64,000 bases of DNA from Yoonia sp. SS1-5 (lineage in GTDB: Bacteria; Pseudomonadota; Alphaproteobacteria; Rhodobacterales; Rhodobacteraceae), in assembly GCF_038443705.2 (NCBI RefSeq), contig NZ_CP151767.2:1240001-1304000 (forward strand), in the 5' to 3' direction. Under the pieces are notes generated by a model. That model was not told where the DNA came from. It saw only the letters and a list, made by a program, of their open reading frames with translations, and searched no databases. A program made the position numbers and the translations under genes. Positions 42,993-50,868 of the stretch are shown here, piece by piece (the first letter of the stretch is position 1; the number at the start of each line of letters is the position of its first letter).

Positions 42993-45900
42993 ATGAATAT
43001 GCGTTTTTTCTCCGACAAGGATCGTCCGGTTCATATGGGGCCATACCCATCTGAACTGCTGGGACGGGCGTCAACGATGCCCGACCTGCAGACCGTCCCC
43101 CCGATGCAGCAAGTGTCGTTCAATCGGGCGAACGACCCGTTTTCCATCGTCAACGCCATGCGCGAGCATCAGGCGATGCTGGATGCAATACGGGATGGGC
43201 TGATCAACAAGGCTGTGGCCGACGCCCCGACCGATCCGCAAGAGCGGGCGGACCACCTGAAGGCGTTCGCATATTTTGCCGATGCGGCGGTTGCCGGAAC
43301 ATGCCTTTTACCCGACAGCGCCCTGCTGACGGCGCCGTTCCAGAACCCCGATGTTGACCGGCTGGCCCAAGATCTGCGGACCCGTCAAACCAAAACACTG
43401 GCATCCGGCATCGACCTGATCATGGCCGACCTCAAGGAATCCATGGAGGCACCTCCAACCGGTATCGACGCGCACACGCATGCGATGGTGCTTCTTTACG
43501 AAAATCCGCGTGATCCGGACGCAGGCGAGGCCGGCACTGGCTGGATCGCAGACGCCCAGGCCCATCGGGCCGGGCTGCTGGCGGCCGAAACCGCTATTGT
43601 TCTGGCAAATTACCTGCGGCTGCTGGGATATGACGCGCGGGGGCATACTGTCTCAAGCACTGATGTTGACCTTGGCAAGCTGGCGGTTGCCGCTGGTCTG
43701 GCCACGGTCGAGGATGGGGCGCTGACGCATCCCTATATCGGGCAGCGTTTCGGCCTCGCCGCGATCACGACGAATTTTGCGCTGGCACCCGATCAGCCAC
43801 TGGCCCCGAAGGCGGCACAGCCGCGCAGCGCCTTTGGCATCGCATGGAAATTCGGCAAGGGGTTCGCTAAGAATGCGATGAACGCTGTCCCATTTGCCAA
43901 GCGGCGATTTGTCGACGGGGCGCATCCGTTTGAAACCCTCAAACGGGTCGATGATCCCACCACTTATATTGACGAGGCGCGTGTCGCCCGGGTTCCCAAA
44001 CGGGCCGACATGTTCGCCCGCGCGCAATTCGGCGATATGGGCAAACATGTTCAGGAGGGTGCCAAGAACGGCCACTATGTCCGGCAGGCGGCGCCCTCAA
44101 TGGCACAGCGGCGCGCACTTGGCGCATTTGTCCTGCTGCAGGATGGCGAATCTGCGCCCGATAAAGTCACGCTTGATCCCAAAGATGCCGCGGAACTCGT
44201 AAAAGCCACGACCTATTTTCTGGGCGTGGATGCGGTGGGAATTTCGCGCTGTCCCGACTGGACCTGGTACAGCCATGACGCGCGGGGCGAGGTCATTGAC
44301 CCGCCGCATGATCAGGCAATCAGCATGATCATCGACCAGGGTTATGAAACCATGGAAGGCTCTTCCGGCGATGACTGGATCGCGGTTGCCCAGTCCATGC
44401 GCGCCTATTTGCGTTTCTCGCTTCTAGGCGGGGTGATTGCCAAGCAAATCCGCAATCTTGGCTACAAGGCCAAGGCGCATAGCGTGATGGATGGCGAGGT
44501 GCTGCAACCGCCGCTGCTTTTGCTGTCCGGCATGGGCGAGGTCAGCCGTATTGGCGAGGTCATCCTGAACCCGTTTCTGGGCCCGCGCCTGAAATCAGGG
44601 GTGGTGACCACTGACCTGCCGATGGCCCATGACAAGCCCATCGACTTTGGGCTGCAGAAATTCTGCGATGCTTGCAACAAATGCGCGCGCGAATGCCCAT
44701 CGGGGGCCATCACTGCCGGCCCCAAACTGATGTTCAATGGATACGAGATCTGGAAATCCGACAGTCAGAAATGCGCCACCTACCGGATCACAACGCCCGG
44801 CGGCGCGATGTGCGGTAGATGCATGAAAACATGCCCCTGGAACCTTGAAGGTATCTTCAAGGAAAAGCCGTTTCGCTGGGCAGCGATGAATATTCCCAAA
44901 GCCGCGCCGATATTGGCCAAGCTTGACGACACCGTCGATAACGGCACCCTGAACCCGGTGAAAAAGTGGTGGTGGGACCTCGAAATTCAGGAAGATGGCG
45001 GCTATCGCCCGACCACCCAACCAGTCAATGCCCGCGCGCTGCAAAAAAGCCTTGATCTGAAATATGACGATCAGACGCTGGCGGTCTATCCGGCACCCTT
45101 GGCCCCGCATCCCTACCCCTACCCGTTCCCGATGGACCGCGAGGCAGGCATCACCGCCTATCAGACTATGGTCACCGCAGATGAATACAAACTGCGCAAG
45201 GCCGAAGGGCGGCTTGACGAGGTTGCCCATGTTTATGCGGCAGATGGCGAAAGCCCTGTGATGCAAGTGGTGATCAGCAAGGTCGAAAAGATGGCTGATG
45301 GGGTTACGAAATACGAATTTCGGGCGCTGGATGGGGGGCTGTTGCCGCCCTGGCAGGCTGGCGCGCATCTCGATATCGTGGTCGCCCCGGACTATCTGCG
45401 CCAATATTCGATGTCCGGCGATCCGGCCGACCGCAGCAAATATCAGGTTGGTGTCCTGCGCGAAGACGAAGGGCGCGGTGGTTCCAAGCTGCTACACCGG
45501 ATCTTCACCGAAGGGCGGCGCATCTTTATTTCCAATCCGATCAATCACTTCCCCCTTGATCCGCAGGCGACCAAGTCGATCTTGATGGGTGGTGGCATAG
45601 GGATTACACCGATGCTGGCCATGGCGCATGAACTGCATGCGCAGGGGCGCGATTTCGAGCTGCATTATTCCGGCCGGTCCCGGGACACGATGGGTTTTCT
45701 GGATGATCTGCGGCACGTGCCATGGATCAACCAGCTTCGCCTGCATATCACCGAAGAAGATACGCGGGCGAATATGGATGCCATTCTGGGACGATATCAA
45801 CCGGGTTGGCATGTCTACACCTGTGGCGCCGACCGCTATATGAGCAGCGTCATGGACGCGGCCACGCAGGCGGGTTTCCCCGAAGAGGCACGGCACCTGG

Positions 45901-46205
45901 AATATTTCTCGGTGCCTGAACAGCCCGACTATGAAAACCACGACTTCACGCTGAAGCTGGCCAAATCCAATCGCGAGCTTCATGTCCCCGCCGACAAGAC
46001 CGCAGCAGATGTGCTGCTGGAAAACGGTGTGCATGTCGACGTCAAATGTGCGGATGGGATTTGCGGCGTGTGCAAATGCGGGTTGGTGTCAGGCGAGGTT
46101 GAACATCGGGACTTTGTGCTGTCAAATGCCCAGCGCGAAACCGGCATGATCCTGTGCCAATCCCGGGCCGCAGAGAAAGACGGCGTCGTGACGGTTGACC
46201 TTTAA
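42993..46205 (+). CDS. self-sufficient reductive dehalogenase (RdhA-FMN reductase-[2Fe-2S] fusion)
   Basis: A 1070-residue protein. Residues ~1-700 are a cobalamin-type RdhA core ending in two [4Fe-4S] sites: C558, C561, C564, C568 (CxxCxxCxxxCP) and C594, C607, C610, C614. No Tat signal is present, so it is cytoplasmic, unlike respiratory RdhAs. Residues ~750-980 are a phthalate-dioxygenase-reductase-like module: RQYS at 803-806 for flavin and GGGIGITP at 866-873 for NAD(P)H. C1019, C1024, C1027 and C1055 hold a plant-type [2Fe-2S]. This is the catabolic BhbA/NpRdhA architecture, which takes electrons from NAD(P)H to remove ring halogens, especially ortho to a phenol OH. AGGAG lies 9 bases upstream, and the gene follows dctPQM. 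The halogenated substrate is not readable. Confidence 0.9.
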   Translation: MNMRFFSDKDRPVHMGPYPSELLGRASTMPDLQTVPPMQQVSFNRANDPFSIVNAMREHQAMLDAIRDGLINKAVADAPTDPQERADHLKAFAYFADAAVAGTCLLPDSALLTAPFQNPDVDRLAQDLRTRQTKTLASGIDLIMADLKESMEAPPTGIDAHTHAMVLLYENPRDPDAGEAGTGWIADAQAHRAGLLAAETAIVLANYLRLLGYDARGHTVSSTDVDLGKLAVAAGLATVEDGALTHPYIGQRFGLAAITTNFALAPDQPLAPKAAQPRSAFGIAWKFGKGFAKNAMNAVPFAKRRFVDGAHPFETLKRVDDPTTYIDEARVARVPKRADMFARAQFGDMGKHVQEGAKNGHYVRQAAPSMAQRRALGAFVLLQDGESAPDKVTLDPKDAAELVKATTYFLGVDAVGISRCPDWTWYSHDARGEVIDPPHDQAISMIIDQGYETMEGSSGDDWIAVAQSMRAYLRFSLLGGVIAKQIRNLGYKAKAHSVMDGEVLQPPLLLLSGMGEVSRIGEVILNPFLGPRLKSGVVTTDLPMAHDKPIDFGLQKFCDACNKCARECPSGAITAGPKLMFNGYEIWKSDSQKCATYRITTPGGAMCGRCMKTCPWNLEGIFKEKPFRWAAMNIPKAAPILAKLDDTVDNGTLNPVKKWWWDLEIQEDGGYRPTTQPVNARALQKSLDLKYDDQTLAVYPAPLAPHPYPYPFPMDREAGITAYQTMVTADEYKLRKAEGRLDEVAHVYAADGESPVMQVVISKVEKMADGVTKYEFRALDGGLLPPWQAGAHLDIVVAPDYLRQYSMSGDPADRSKYQVGVLREDEGRGGSKLLHRIFTEGRRIFISNPINHFPLDPQATKSILMGGGIGITPMLAMAHELHAQGRDFELHYSGRSRDTMGFLDDLRHVPWINQLRLHITEEDTRANMDAILGRYQPGWHVYTCGADRYMSSVMDAATQAGFPEEARHLEYFSVPEQPDYENHDFTLKLAKSNRELHVPADKTAADVLLENGVHVDVKCADGICGVCKCGLVSGEVEHRDFVLSNAQRETGMILCQSRAAEKDGVVTVDL

Positions 46206-47152
46206 TGCAGCCGATATCTGTTGCGGTAGTCCCGGGGCGACATGCCATAGGTCTGCTTGAACAGCTTTGACAGGTGCTGAAAATTGGTCATGCCCCATTT
46301 GACCGCAATCTCGGAAATCGACGCTTGCAGCATGCGCGGGTCAACCAGATCATCGGCGATCGCTTCCAGCCGGGCCTGCCGGATATAGCTGGCGATGGAA
46401 ATTCCTTCCTTTTCGAAGCACCGGGCAAGGTTCCGGGGCGACATGCCCATCAATTCGCCAACGAAATTGCGATCAAGCCGCATGTCCCGCAGATTTGCTC
46501 GGATCGTCGATTTTGCCCGTGATAACAACAACAACTTGGGGCGGCTCAGCTCGACCTGCCCATCGGGCAAGGTCGACAGACCAGTGGCAACCAGATCAAC
46601 CATCATATCAGTCAAATGCTGCCGCACGGTCGGGGCCTGGGCACCAACTGTGCGTGCGCATTGCTGCAATTGCTGTGAAATCATGCTGCCCAACACATCC
46701 TGTCCGTCAATCCGCTGGCCGGTCAAAAGTTCGACATGCGGTACACGGGCCAGCAAGGTATCATAGGGGATCTGAAAAATCAGCTGATCGACCCGATCAT
46801 CACACTTGATTTCGTAAGGTTCGGTGGTGCTGTAGATCGCAAAATCACCGGGTTGCAACAACGCGGTGCGCCCGCATTGGCTGACCTGACTGGTATGATC
46901 GCGCTGCAGGCTGACCATGAAATAGGCCTCGGCATTGCGGGCAATATCATTGCGGCGCCGGGCGATATGCTGCGGGCTTCCCCATACCTGCGAAATATCA
47001 AGCCCTGACAACCGTTCCAGCGCGATACGTCCATCAAACCGGTCACGATCAGGTGTCTCGCAATGGATCGGCAGATAGGCGTCGCAAATCACGTCTCGCC
47101 AAAAGGCGAATGCGGTCGGTCCGTCATACTTGTCCGTACTGTATTCGATCAT
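46202..47152 (-). CDS. AraC family regulator, module 1
   Basis: A 316-residue regulator with an N-terminal AraC-binding-like sensor ('YDGPTAFAFWRDVICDAYLPIHCETPDRDRFDGRI', 'LLQPGDFAIYSTTEPYEIK') and a C-terminal AraC/XylS DNA-binding domain ('IRANLRDMRLDRNFVGELMGMSPRNLARCFEKEG...KWGMTNFQHLSKLFKQTYGMSPRDYRNRY'). It is a paralogue of the regulator at 49775-50737; the matching start MIEYSTDKYD supports 47152. It is divergent from nitrilase 1, as NitR is for a Rhodococcus nitrilase, and probably activates it. Its stop shares bases with the dehalogenase stop (convergent). Confidence 0.88.
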   Translation of the reverse strand: MIEYSTDKYDGPTAFAFWRDVICDAYLPIHCETPDRDRFDGRIALERLSGLDISQVWGSPQHIARRRNDIARNAEAYFMVSLQRDHTSQVSQCGRTALLQPGDFAIYSTTEPYEIKCDDRVDQLIFQIPYDTLLARVPHVELLTGQRIDGQDVLGSMISQQLQQCARTVGAQAPTVRQHLTDMMVDLVATGLSTLPDGQVELSRPKLLLLSRAKSTIRANLRDMRLDRNFVGELMGMSPRNLARCFEKEGISIASYIRQARLEAIADDLVDPRMLQASISEIAVKWGMTNFQHLSKLFKQTYGMSPRDYRNRYRLH

Positions 47153-47272
47153 TTCGGGTTCTCTGGAAAGGGTATGTTCTGGCCTTTGCTGCGATGTTGT
47201 TTCGATTGTAACTGACTGACCCGCGCAAAACCAGCATTTACAGCGTTTTGGCGGCTTTGTTGTCCCGAAATG

Positions 47273-47300
47273 ACAAGTTTTTTGGCCAGCAGACAAAAGC
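47273..47300. promoter_or_regulatory. candidate AraC-type operator before nitrilase 1
   Basis: A 28-base segment matches 20 of 28 bases with 50786-50813, upstream of nitrilase 2, in an otherwise unlike region. It contains direct repeats ACAAG and ACAAA 20 bases apart; the other site has GCAAG and GCAAA at the same spacing. It lies 61 bases before the nitrilase ATG, compared with 55 in module 2. Confidence 0.55.
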
Positions 47301-47361
47301 ATCAGCCTTTGGCAACGGCCATCCTACGGGACAAGAATCATAACCAACAGGAGTGTGAAAC

Positions 47362-48402
47362 ATGTCTGGACCCGGTCCCATCGGCCCCGTCGTAAAGGTT
47401 GCAGTTGTTCAAGCTGCGCCATGTCTGCTTGATCTTGATGCTGGCGTCGAAAAAGCCATCGGCCTGATCGACGAGGCAGGCAAGGCAGGCGCAAAGCTGA
47501 TCAACTTTCCCGAAACATGGCTGCCCGGCTATCCATGGTGGATCTGGCTGAACCCACCCGCCATCAACATGCAATATGTGGCACCTTACGCTAAAAACGC
47601 GATGGTTGCCGGTAGTCCGCAAGATGACGCTTTGCGCGCGGCAGCGCGGCGCAACAATATTCAGGTGGTCATTGGCGTATCCGAAAAGTCCGGCGGTAGT
47701 TTGTACATGGCGCAATGGCATTATGGCCCCGAAGGCGAAGTCATTTCGCGCCGCCGCAAGCTGAAGCCGACCCATGTCGAACGCAGTGTGTTCGGCGAAG
47801 GTGACGGCAGCGACATGATCGTCAGCAAGACCGAAATCGGCAATGTCGGCGCCCTATGCTGCTGGGAAAACCTGCAGCCGCTTAGCAAATACGCGATGTT
47901 CTCGCAGGATGAAGAGATCCATTGCGCCGCCTGGCCCGCCTATAGCCTCTATGCCAAACTGTCCAAGGCGTTCAGCCCCGAGGTTAGTGTGAACGTCAAT
48001 CAGGTCTACGCGGTCGAAGGGCAGTGTTTCGTTCTGGCCGCCTGTTCGACGATTGACCAGGCGATCTATGACATGCTGGTCCAGAACGACATGCACGCAA
48101 AATTCATGGAAATGGGCGGTGGCTATTCGCGCATCTTCGGCCCAAATGGCCAGTCCTTTGGCGACGTGCTGGAACCCGATCAGGAAGGCCTGCTGATCGC
48201 GGATCTTGATCTTGGATTGATTTCTCACTCCAAAACGGCAGCCGACCCCGCAGGCCATTATGCCCGGCCGGACGCGCTTGCGCTGATGCATAACAAGAAT
48301 CCACGCCGTCCTGTGATCGGATTTGGTGATGCCACACGTGCACCCGAAGCCACCGAAGCCAAAGGCAGCGAGCCTGCGCCAGAGCTGCGTGCCGCAGAAT
48401 AA
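47362..48402 (+). CDS. nitrilase 1 (carbon-nitrogen hydrolase family)
   Basis: A 346-residue nitrilase-branch enzyme that hydrolyses R-CN to a carboxylate and ammonia. The triad is in place: E51 in 'FPETWLPGYPWW', K133 in 'RRRKLKPTHVER', and C167 in 'GALCCWENLQPL'. These correspond in spacing to E48/K131/C165 of the Rhodococcus J1 nitrilase. The C-terminal extension is typical of filament-forming nitrilases. CAGGAG lies 8 bases before the ATG. Its paralogue at 50869 has CWEH instead of CWEN after the catalytic Cys, so the two may differ in substrate or product (acid versus amide). Cyanide dihydratase is an alternative. Confidence 0.9.
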   Translation: MSGPGPIGPVVKVAVVQAAPCLLDLDAGVEKAIGLIDEAGKAGAKLINFPETWLPGYPWWIWLNPPAINMQYVAPYAKNAMVAGSPQDDALRAAARRNNIQVVIGVSEKSGGSLYMAQWHYGPEGEVISRRRKLKPTHVERSVFGEGDGSDMIVSKTEIGNVGALCCWENLQPLSKYAMFSQDEEIHCAAWPAYSLYAKLSKAFSPEVSVNVNQVYAVEGQCFVLAACSTIDQAIYDMLVQNDMHAKFMEMGGGYSRIFGPNGQSFGDVLEPDQEGLLIADLDLGLISHSKTAADPAGHYARPDALALMHNKNPRRPVIGFGDATRAPEATEAKGSEPAPELRAAE

Positions 48403-48409
48403 CAACAAC

Positions 48410-48432
48410 GCCCGGCGCCTCGCGTGCCGGGC
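48410..48432 (+). other. intercistronic hairpin, nitrilase 1 / flavoprotein-like gene
   Basis: GCCCGGC, a 9-base loop and GCCGGGC form a 7-bp GC stem just after the nitrilase stop, with no T run. A different hairpin occupies the same place in module 2. It probably stabilises or caps the upstream mRNA. Confidence 0.55.
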
Positions 48433-48450
48433 CCACAAGCGGAGATTGTG

Positions 48451-49050
48451 ATGGATATGTACGGACAAGGCAGCCGCGCGCTGCAAGATCGCTATAACGC
48501 CCGCAAGGTTGCCGATCTGATCGAAAAGGCAACCACGGTAACAAGCTTTGACGACGACCAGTTCGGCTATAAGGACTTTATCGCCAACGCGACCTATTTT
48601 TTCCTTGCGACCTCATCGGGTGAGAATACCGATTGTTCGTTCAAGGGCGGCCCACAGGGTTTTGTGCGGATCACCGGGCCAAATAGTCTGGTCTTTCCCG
48701 ATTATGACGGAAACCGCATGTACAAATCCCTCGGTAATATTATCGACAACCCCAATATCGGGTTGCTGTTTCTGCGCTTTGACGGCGAAGAGGGCAATCG
48801 GTATCTGCGCGTCCGCATCAACGGCAAGGCGACGGTGCATGATGACCACCCGCTTAAGGCTGAATTTCCCGGCGCCAAGCGCATCGTCGCGGTCGAGACA
48901 AAATACATCTACCTCAATTGCCCGCGCTATATCCCCGAAATGACGCTTGTCGAACAATCTGCCCATATTCCGGTGGAAGGACAGGAACAGCCCGTGCCGG
49001 GATGGAAAATGAAGCCCGGCATCAAGGAAGCCCTGGAAGGGTCGGAATGA
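48451..49050 (+). CDS. pyridoxamine 5'-phosphate oxidase-like split-barrel protein, module 1
   Basis: A 199-residue protein with the PNPOx-like split-barrel fold: 'FIANATYFFLATSSGENTDCSFKGGPQGFVRITGPNSLVFPDYDGNRMYKSLGNIIDNPNIGLLFL' is the flavin-binding core pattern. A C-terminal extension runs 'YIYLNCPRYIPEM'. It is a paralogue of 51940-52605, and each follows a nitrilase. Members bind FMN, F420 or heme; which one is not evident. The context suggests an oxidation or reduction step in nitrile metabolism, or a protective role. The start at 48451 has a GGAG 6-9 bases upstream. Confidence 0.8.
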   Translation: MDMYGQGSRALQDRYNARKVADLIEKATTVTSFDDDQFGYKDFIANATYFFLATSSGENTDCSFKGGPQGFVRITGPNSLVFPDYDGNRMYKSLGNIIDNPNIGLLFLRFDGEEGNRYLRVRINGKATVHDDHPLKAEFPGAKRIVAVETKYIYLNCPRYIPEMTLVEQSAHIPVEGQEQPVPGWKMKPGIKEALEGSE

Positions 49051-49766
49051 TGAACGCCATTCCGCTCAAGACAACGCCGCATCCAAGCGATTGGCCGGCA
49101 CATACGCCCCGCCCCGAGATGAAGGGCAAGCATCTGGGTGTTCTGGCCCATACCTGGTTTCAACCCGACAAGGTCGATCAGATGGGTCCGGTGTTCCGGA
49201 CCATCACGGATATCGCCATCGAAGAACCCACGGGCCTTGCCCTGGATGCCAATGTATCGTTGCAGGACCCCTTGCATAACATGATGTATGAAGAGTGGGA
49301 GGACTACGACGAGTTCTTTGCGGTCCAGCTCACCCGCCCTTACCGCATGGCGTTCCTGCGTTGGCTGATCCCTGTCATGTCCGCGCCAATCTCGGCCGAG
49401 TTTTATGAAATCATCGGGCGGGCGGGAAGGTTTGCATCCGGTGACCAAGGTGGGACAGGAACGCTGGTTCTAAGCATCAAACTTGATGCGGCGGTTGACG
49501 CAAAGGCCCGCGATCAGGCGACTGACTATCTGTCGACGATCAATGCCGATCCCGATTGCTGTGCCGCAACCGCGATGGTGTCACTGAATGATCCGGCACA
49601 TCTGGTTGTGGTCGAGCGCTGGAAAACCGCCGATGCATTTGCAGCCGGCCCATCGGCCAATGCAACACGCGACGCGTTTGCGTCAGGCTTTGGACCATCA
49701 AGTGCTATCAGTGCCGAAACGTATCAGGTGCATTACAATCCCGGACGTTTTGAAATGCCGTCCTGA
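49047..49766 (+). CDS. protein with two antibiotic-biosynthesis-monooxygenase-like domains
   Basis: A 239-residue protein apparently built of two ferredoxin-like ABM halves. Residues ~25-125 are 'MKGKHLGVLAHTWFQPDKVDQMG...LHNMMYEEWEDYDEFFAVQLTRPY', and ~140-235 are 'GTGTLVLSIKLDAAVDAKARDQATDYLS...HLVVVERWKTADAFAAG'. The 'hxxExWxxxxxF' signature is present in both. ABM proteins oxidise phenolic rings without cofactor, or bind heme. It overlaps the upstream gene by ATGA and exists only in module 1. The reaction is unknown. Confidence 0.7.
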   Translation: MMNAIPLKTTPHPSDWPAHTPRPEMKGKHLGVLAHTWFQPDKVDQMGPVFRTITDIAIEEPTGLALDANVSLQDPLHNMMYEEWEDYDEFFAVQLTRPYRMAFLRWLIPVMSAPISAEFYEIIGRAGRFASGDQGGTGTLVLSIKLDAAVDAKARDQATDYLSTINADPDCCAATAMVSLNDPAHLVVVERWKTADAFAAGPSANATRDAFASGFGPSSAISAETYQVHYNPGRFEMPS

Positions 49767-49774
49767 TCTGTTGC

Positions 49775-50737
49775 TTACTGCGGGCAGCCCGGCTGCTTGC
49801 GATAGGCCCGCGGGCTGATCCCGAAATGCGACCGGAACGTGGTCGAGAAATTCTGCATGTTCGAATATCCCCAGCGGAACGCAATCTCGCTGATCGACAG
49901 GCAGGCGCTACGCGGATCGGTCAGGTCGTCGGCGATGCGGCGCAATCGGGCCTGCCGGATGAAAGCCGCAATCGACAGATCCTCTTTGGCGAAGATGTCA
50001 TTCAGGCGGCGGACAGACATGCCCATCTCGGCAGCAACCATATTGCGGTCAAGGTTCGGGTCTTCAAGGTGATTGCGGATGAAGGATTTGACCCGCAACA
50101 TGACATGTTGCTCGGGTGAGGATAGTTCCAACTTGCCGCTTTGCTCTGACGCGAGCCCGGTTGCGATCAGATCAATCAGCGTATCCTGCACAAGCGACTG
50201 TACGGTTGGGTCGGCGCTGCTGGCGTGCTGTGCAAATGCCAGAATATTCTCGCGCACCAGTTTTCCAATCCCGGTTTGCCCATCAATTGTCTTGGCGGTC
50301 AGCATCTCGGCATTCGGCAAACGGCTGATCAACTTGTCGGTCGGCAACTGCACCACTGTCTGGCTGAACTCATCCGACAGTTCCAATGTGTAGGGGTCGG
50401 AACTTGTATAAAGCGCCATGTCGCCCGGGCGCAAAATGGCGGTTTTTCCAAACTGGGTGATCCGCGACGACTGCGCCGTCTGCAGGCTGAGCAGGAAAAA
50501 GGAATCACTGGCACTGCGGATGTCACGCGGGCGCCGATCCACCTTGTGCGCCCGCCCTGCGACTTGCGAGATCGACAGCACCGGATGCCGCGCGATATCA
50601 ATCAAGCCCCAGAAACCACTTCGTTTTTCGGCGTCGCATCCCAACTTCACATAGGTATCGCACACCGATTCACGCCAATATGCAAAGCGGTCACGCTCGG
50701 GCACATCGCTGGTGTCGTATCGTGTGTGGATGTCCAT
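49775..50737 (-). CDS. AraC family regulator, module 2
   Basis: A 320-residue paralogue of the regulator at 46202-47152. The sensor half is 'YDTSDVPERDRFAYWRESVCDTYVKLGCDAEKRSGFWGLIDIARHPVLSISQVAG', with 'LRPGDMALYTSSDPYTLEL'. The DNA-binding half is 'IRNHLEDPNLDRNMVAAEMGMSVRRLNDIFAKEDLSIAAFI...FRWGYSNMQNFSTTFRSHFGISPRAYRK'. It is divergent from nitrilase 2. The start MDIHTRYD (50737) is aligned with its paralogue and preferred over an ATG 15 bases earlier. Likely an activator of the second nitrilase unit. Confidence 0.88.
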   Translation of the reverse strand: MDIHTRYDTSDVPERDRFAYWRESVCDTYVKLGCDAEKRSGFWGLIDIARHPVLSISQVAGRAHKVDRRPRDIRSASDSFFLLSLQTAQSSRITQFGKTAILRPGDMALYTSSDPYTLELSDEFSQTVVQLPTDKLISRLPNAEMLTAKTIDGQTGIGKLVRENILAFAQHASSADPTVQSLVQDTLIDLIATGLASEQSGKLELSSPEQHVMLRVKSFIRNHLEDPNLDRNMVAAEMGMSVRRLNDIFAKEDLSIAAFIRQARLRRIADDLTDPRSACLSISEIAFRWGYSNMQNFSTTFRSHFGISPRAYRKQPGCPQ

Positions 50738-50785
50738 AAGAAGTAGTCCCAAAGTTAACTAACTATCGACGAACTGCTCAAAAAA

Positions 50786-50813
50786 GCAAGTTTTTCCGCC
50801 CAAAAGCAAAAGC
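50786..50813. promoter_or_regulatory. candidate AraC-type operator before nitrilase 2
   Basis: Counterpart of 47273-47300, with 20 of 28 bases identical. Direct repeats GCAAG and GCAAA are 20 bases apart. It is 55 bases before the nitrilase ATG and 48 from the regulator start. Confidence 0.55.
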
Positions 50814-50868
50814 CGGCCCAAACCCAATCATGCAAGGCTTGATCCATCTTATTTCTGGGAGAAAGCTG

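Noticed and set aside
42993..46205. Reading the large protein as an epoxyqueuosine reductase (QueG) relative
   Set aside because: QueG is much shorter and lacks the reductase and [2Fe-2S] modules; the fusion layout is that of catabolic RdhA proteins.
47362..48402. Nitrilase 1 as a pure cyanide-detoxifying cyanide dihydratase
   Set aside because: Possible from CWEN alone, but the duplicated AraC-controlled module and aromatic catabolic context favour an organic nitrile. Left as an alternative in the annotation.
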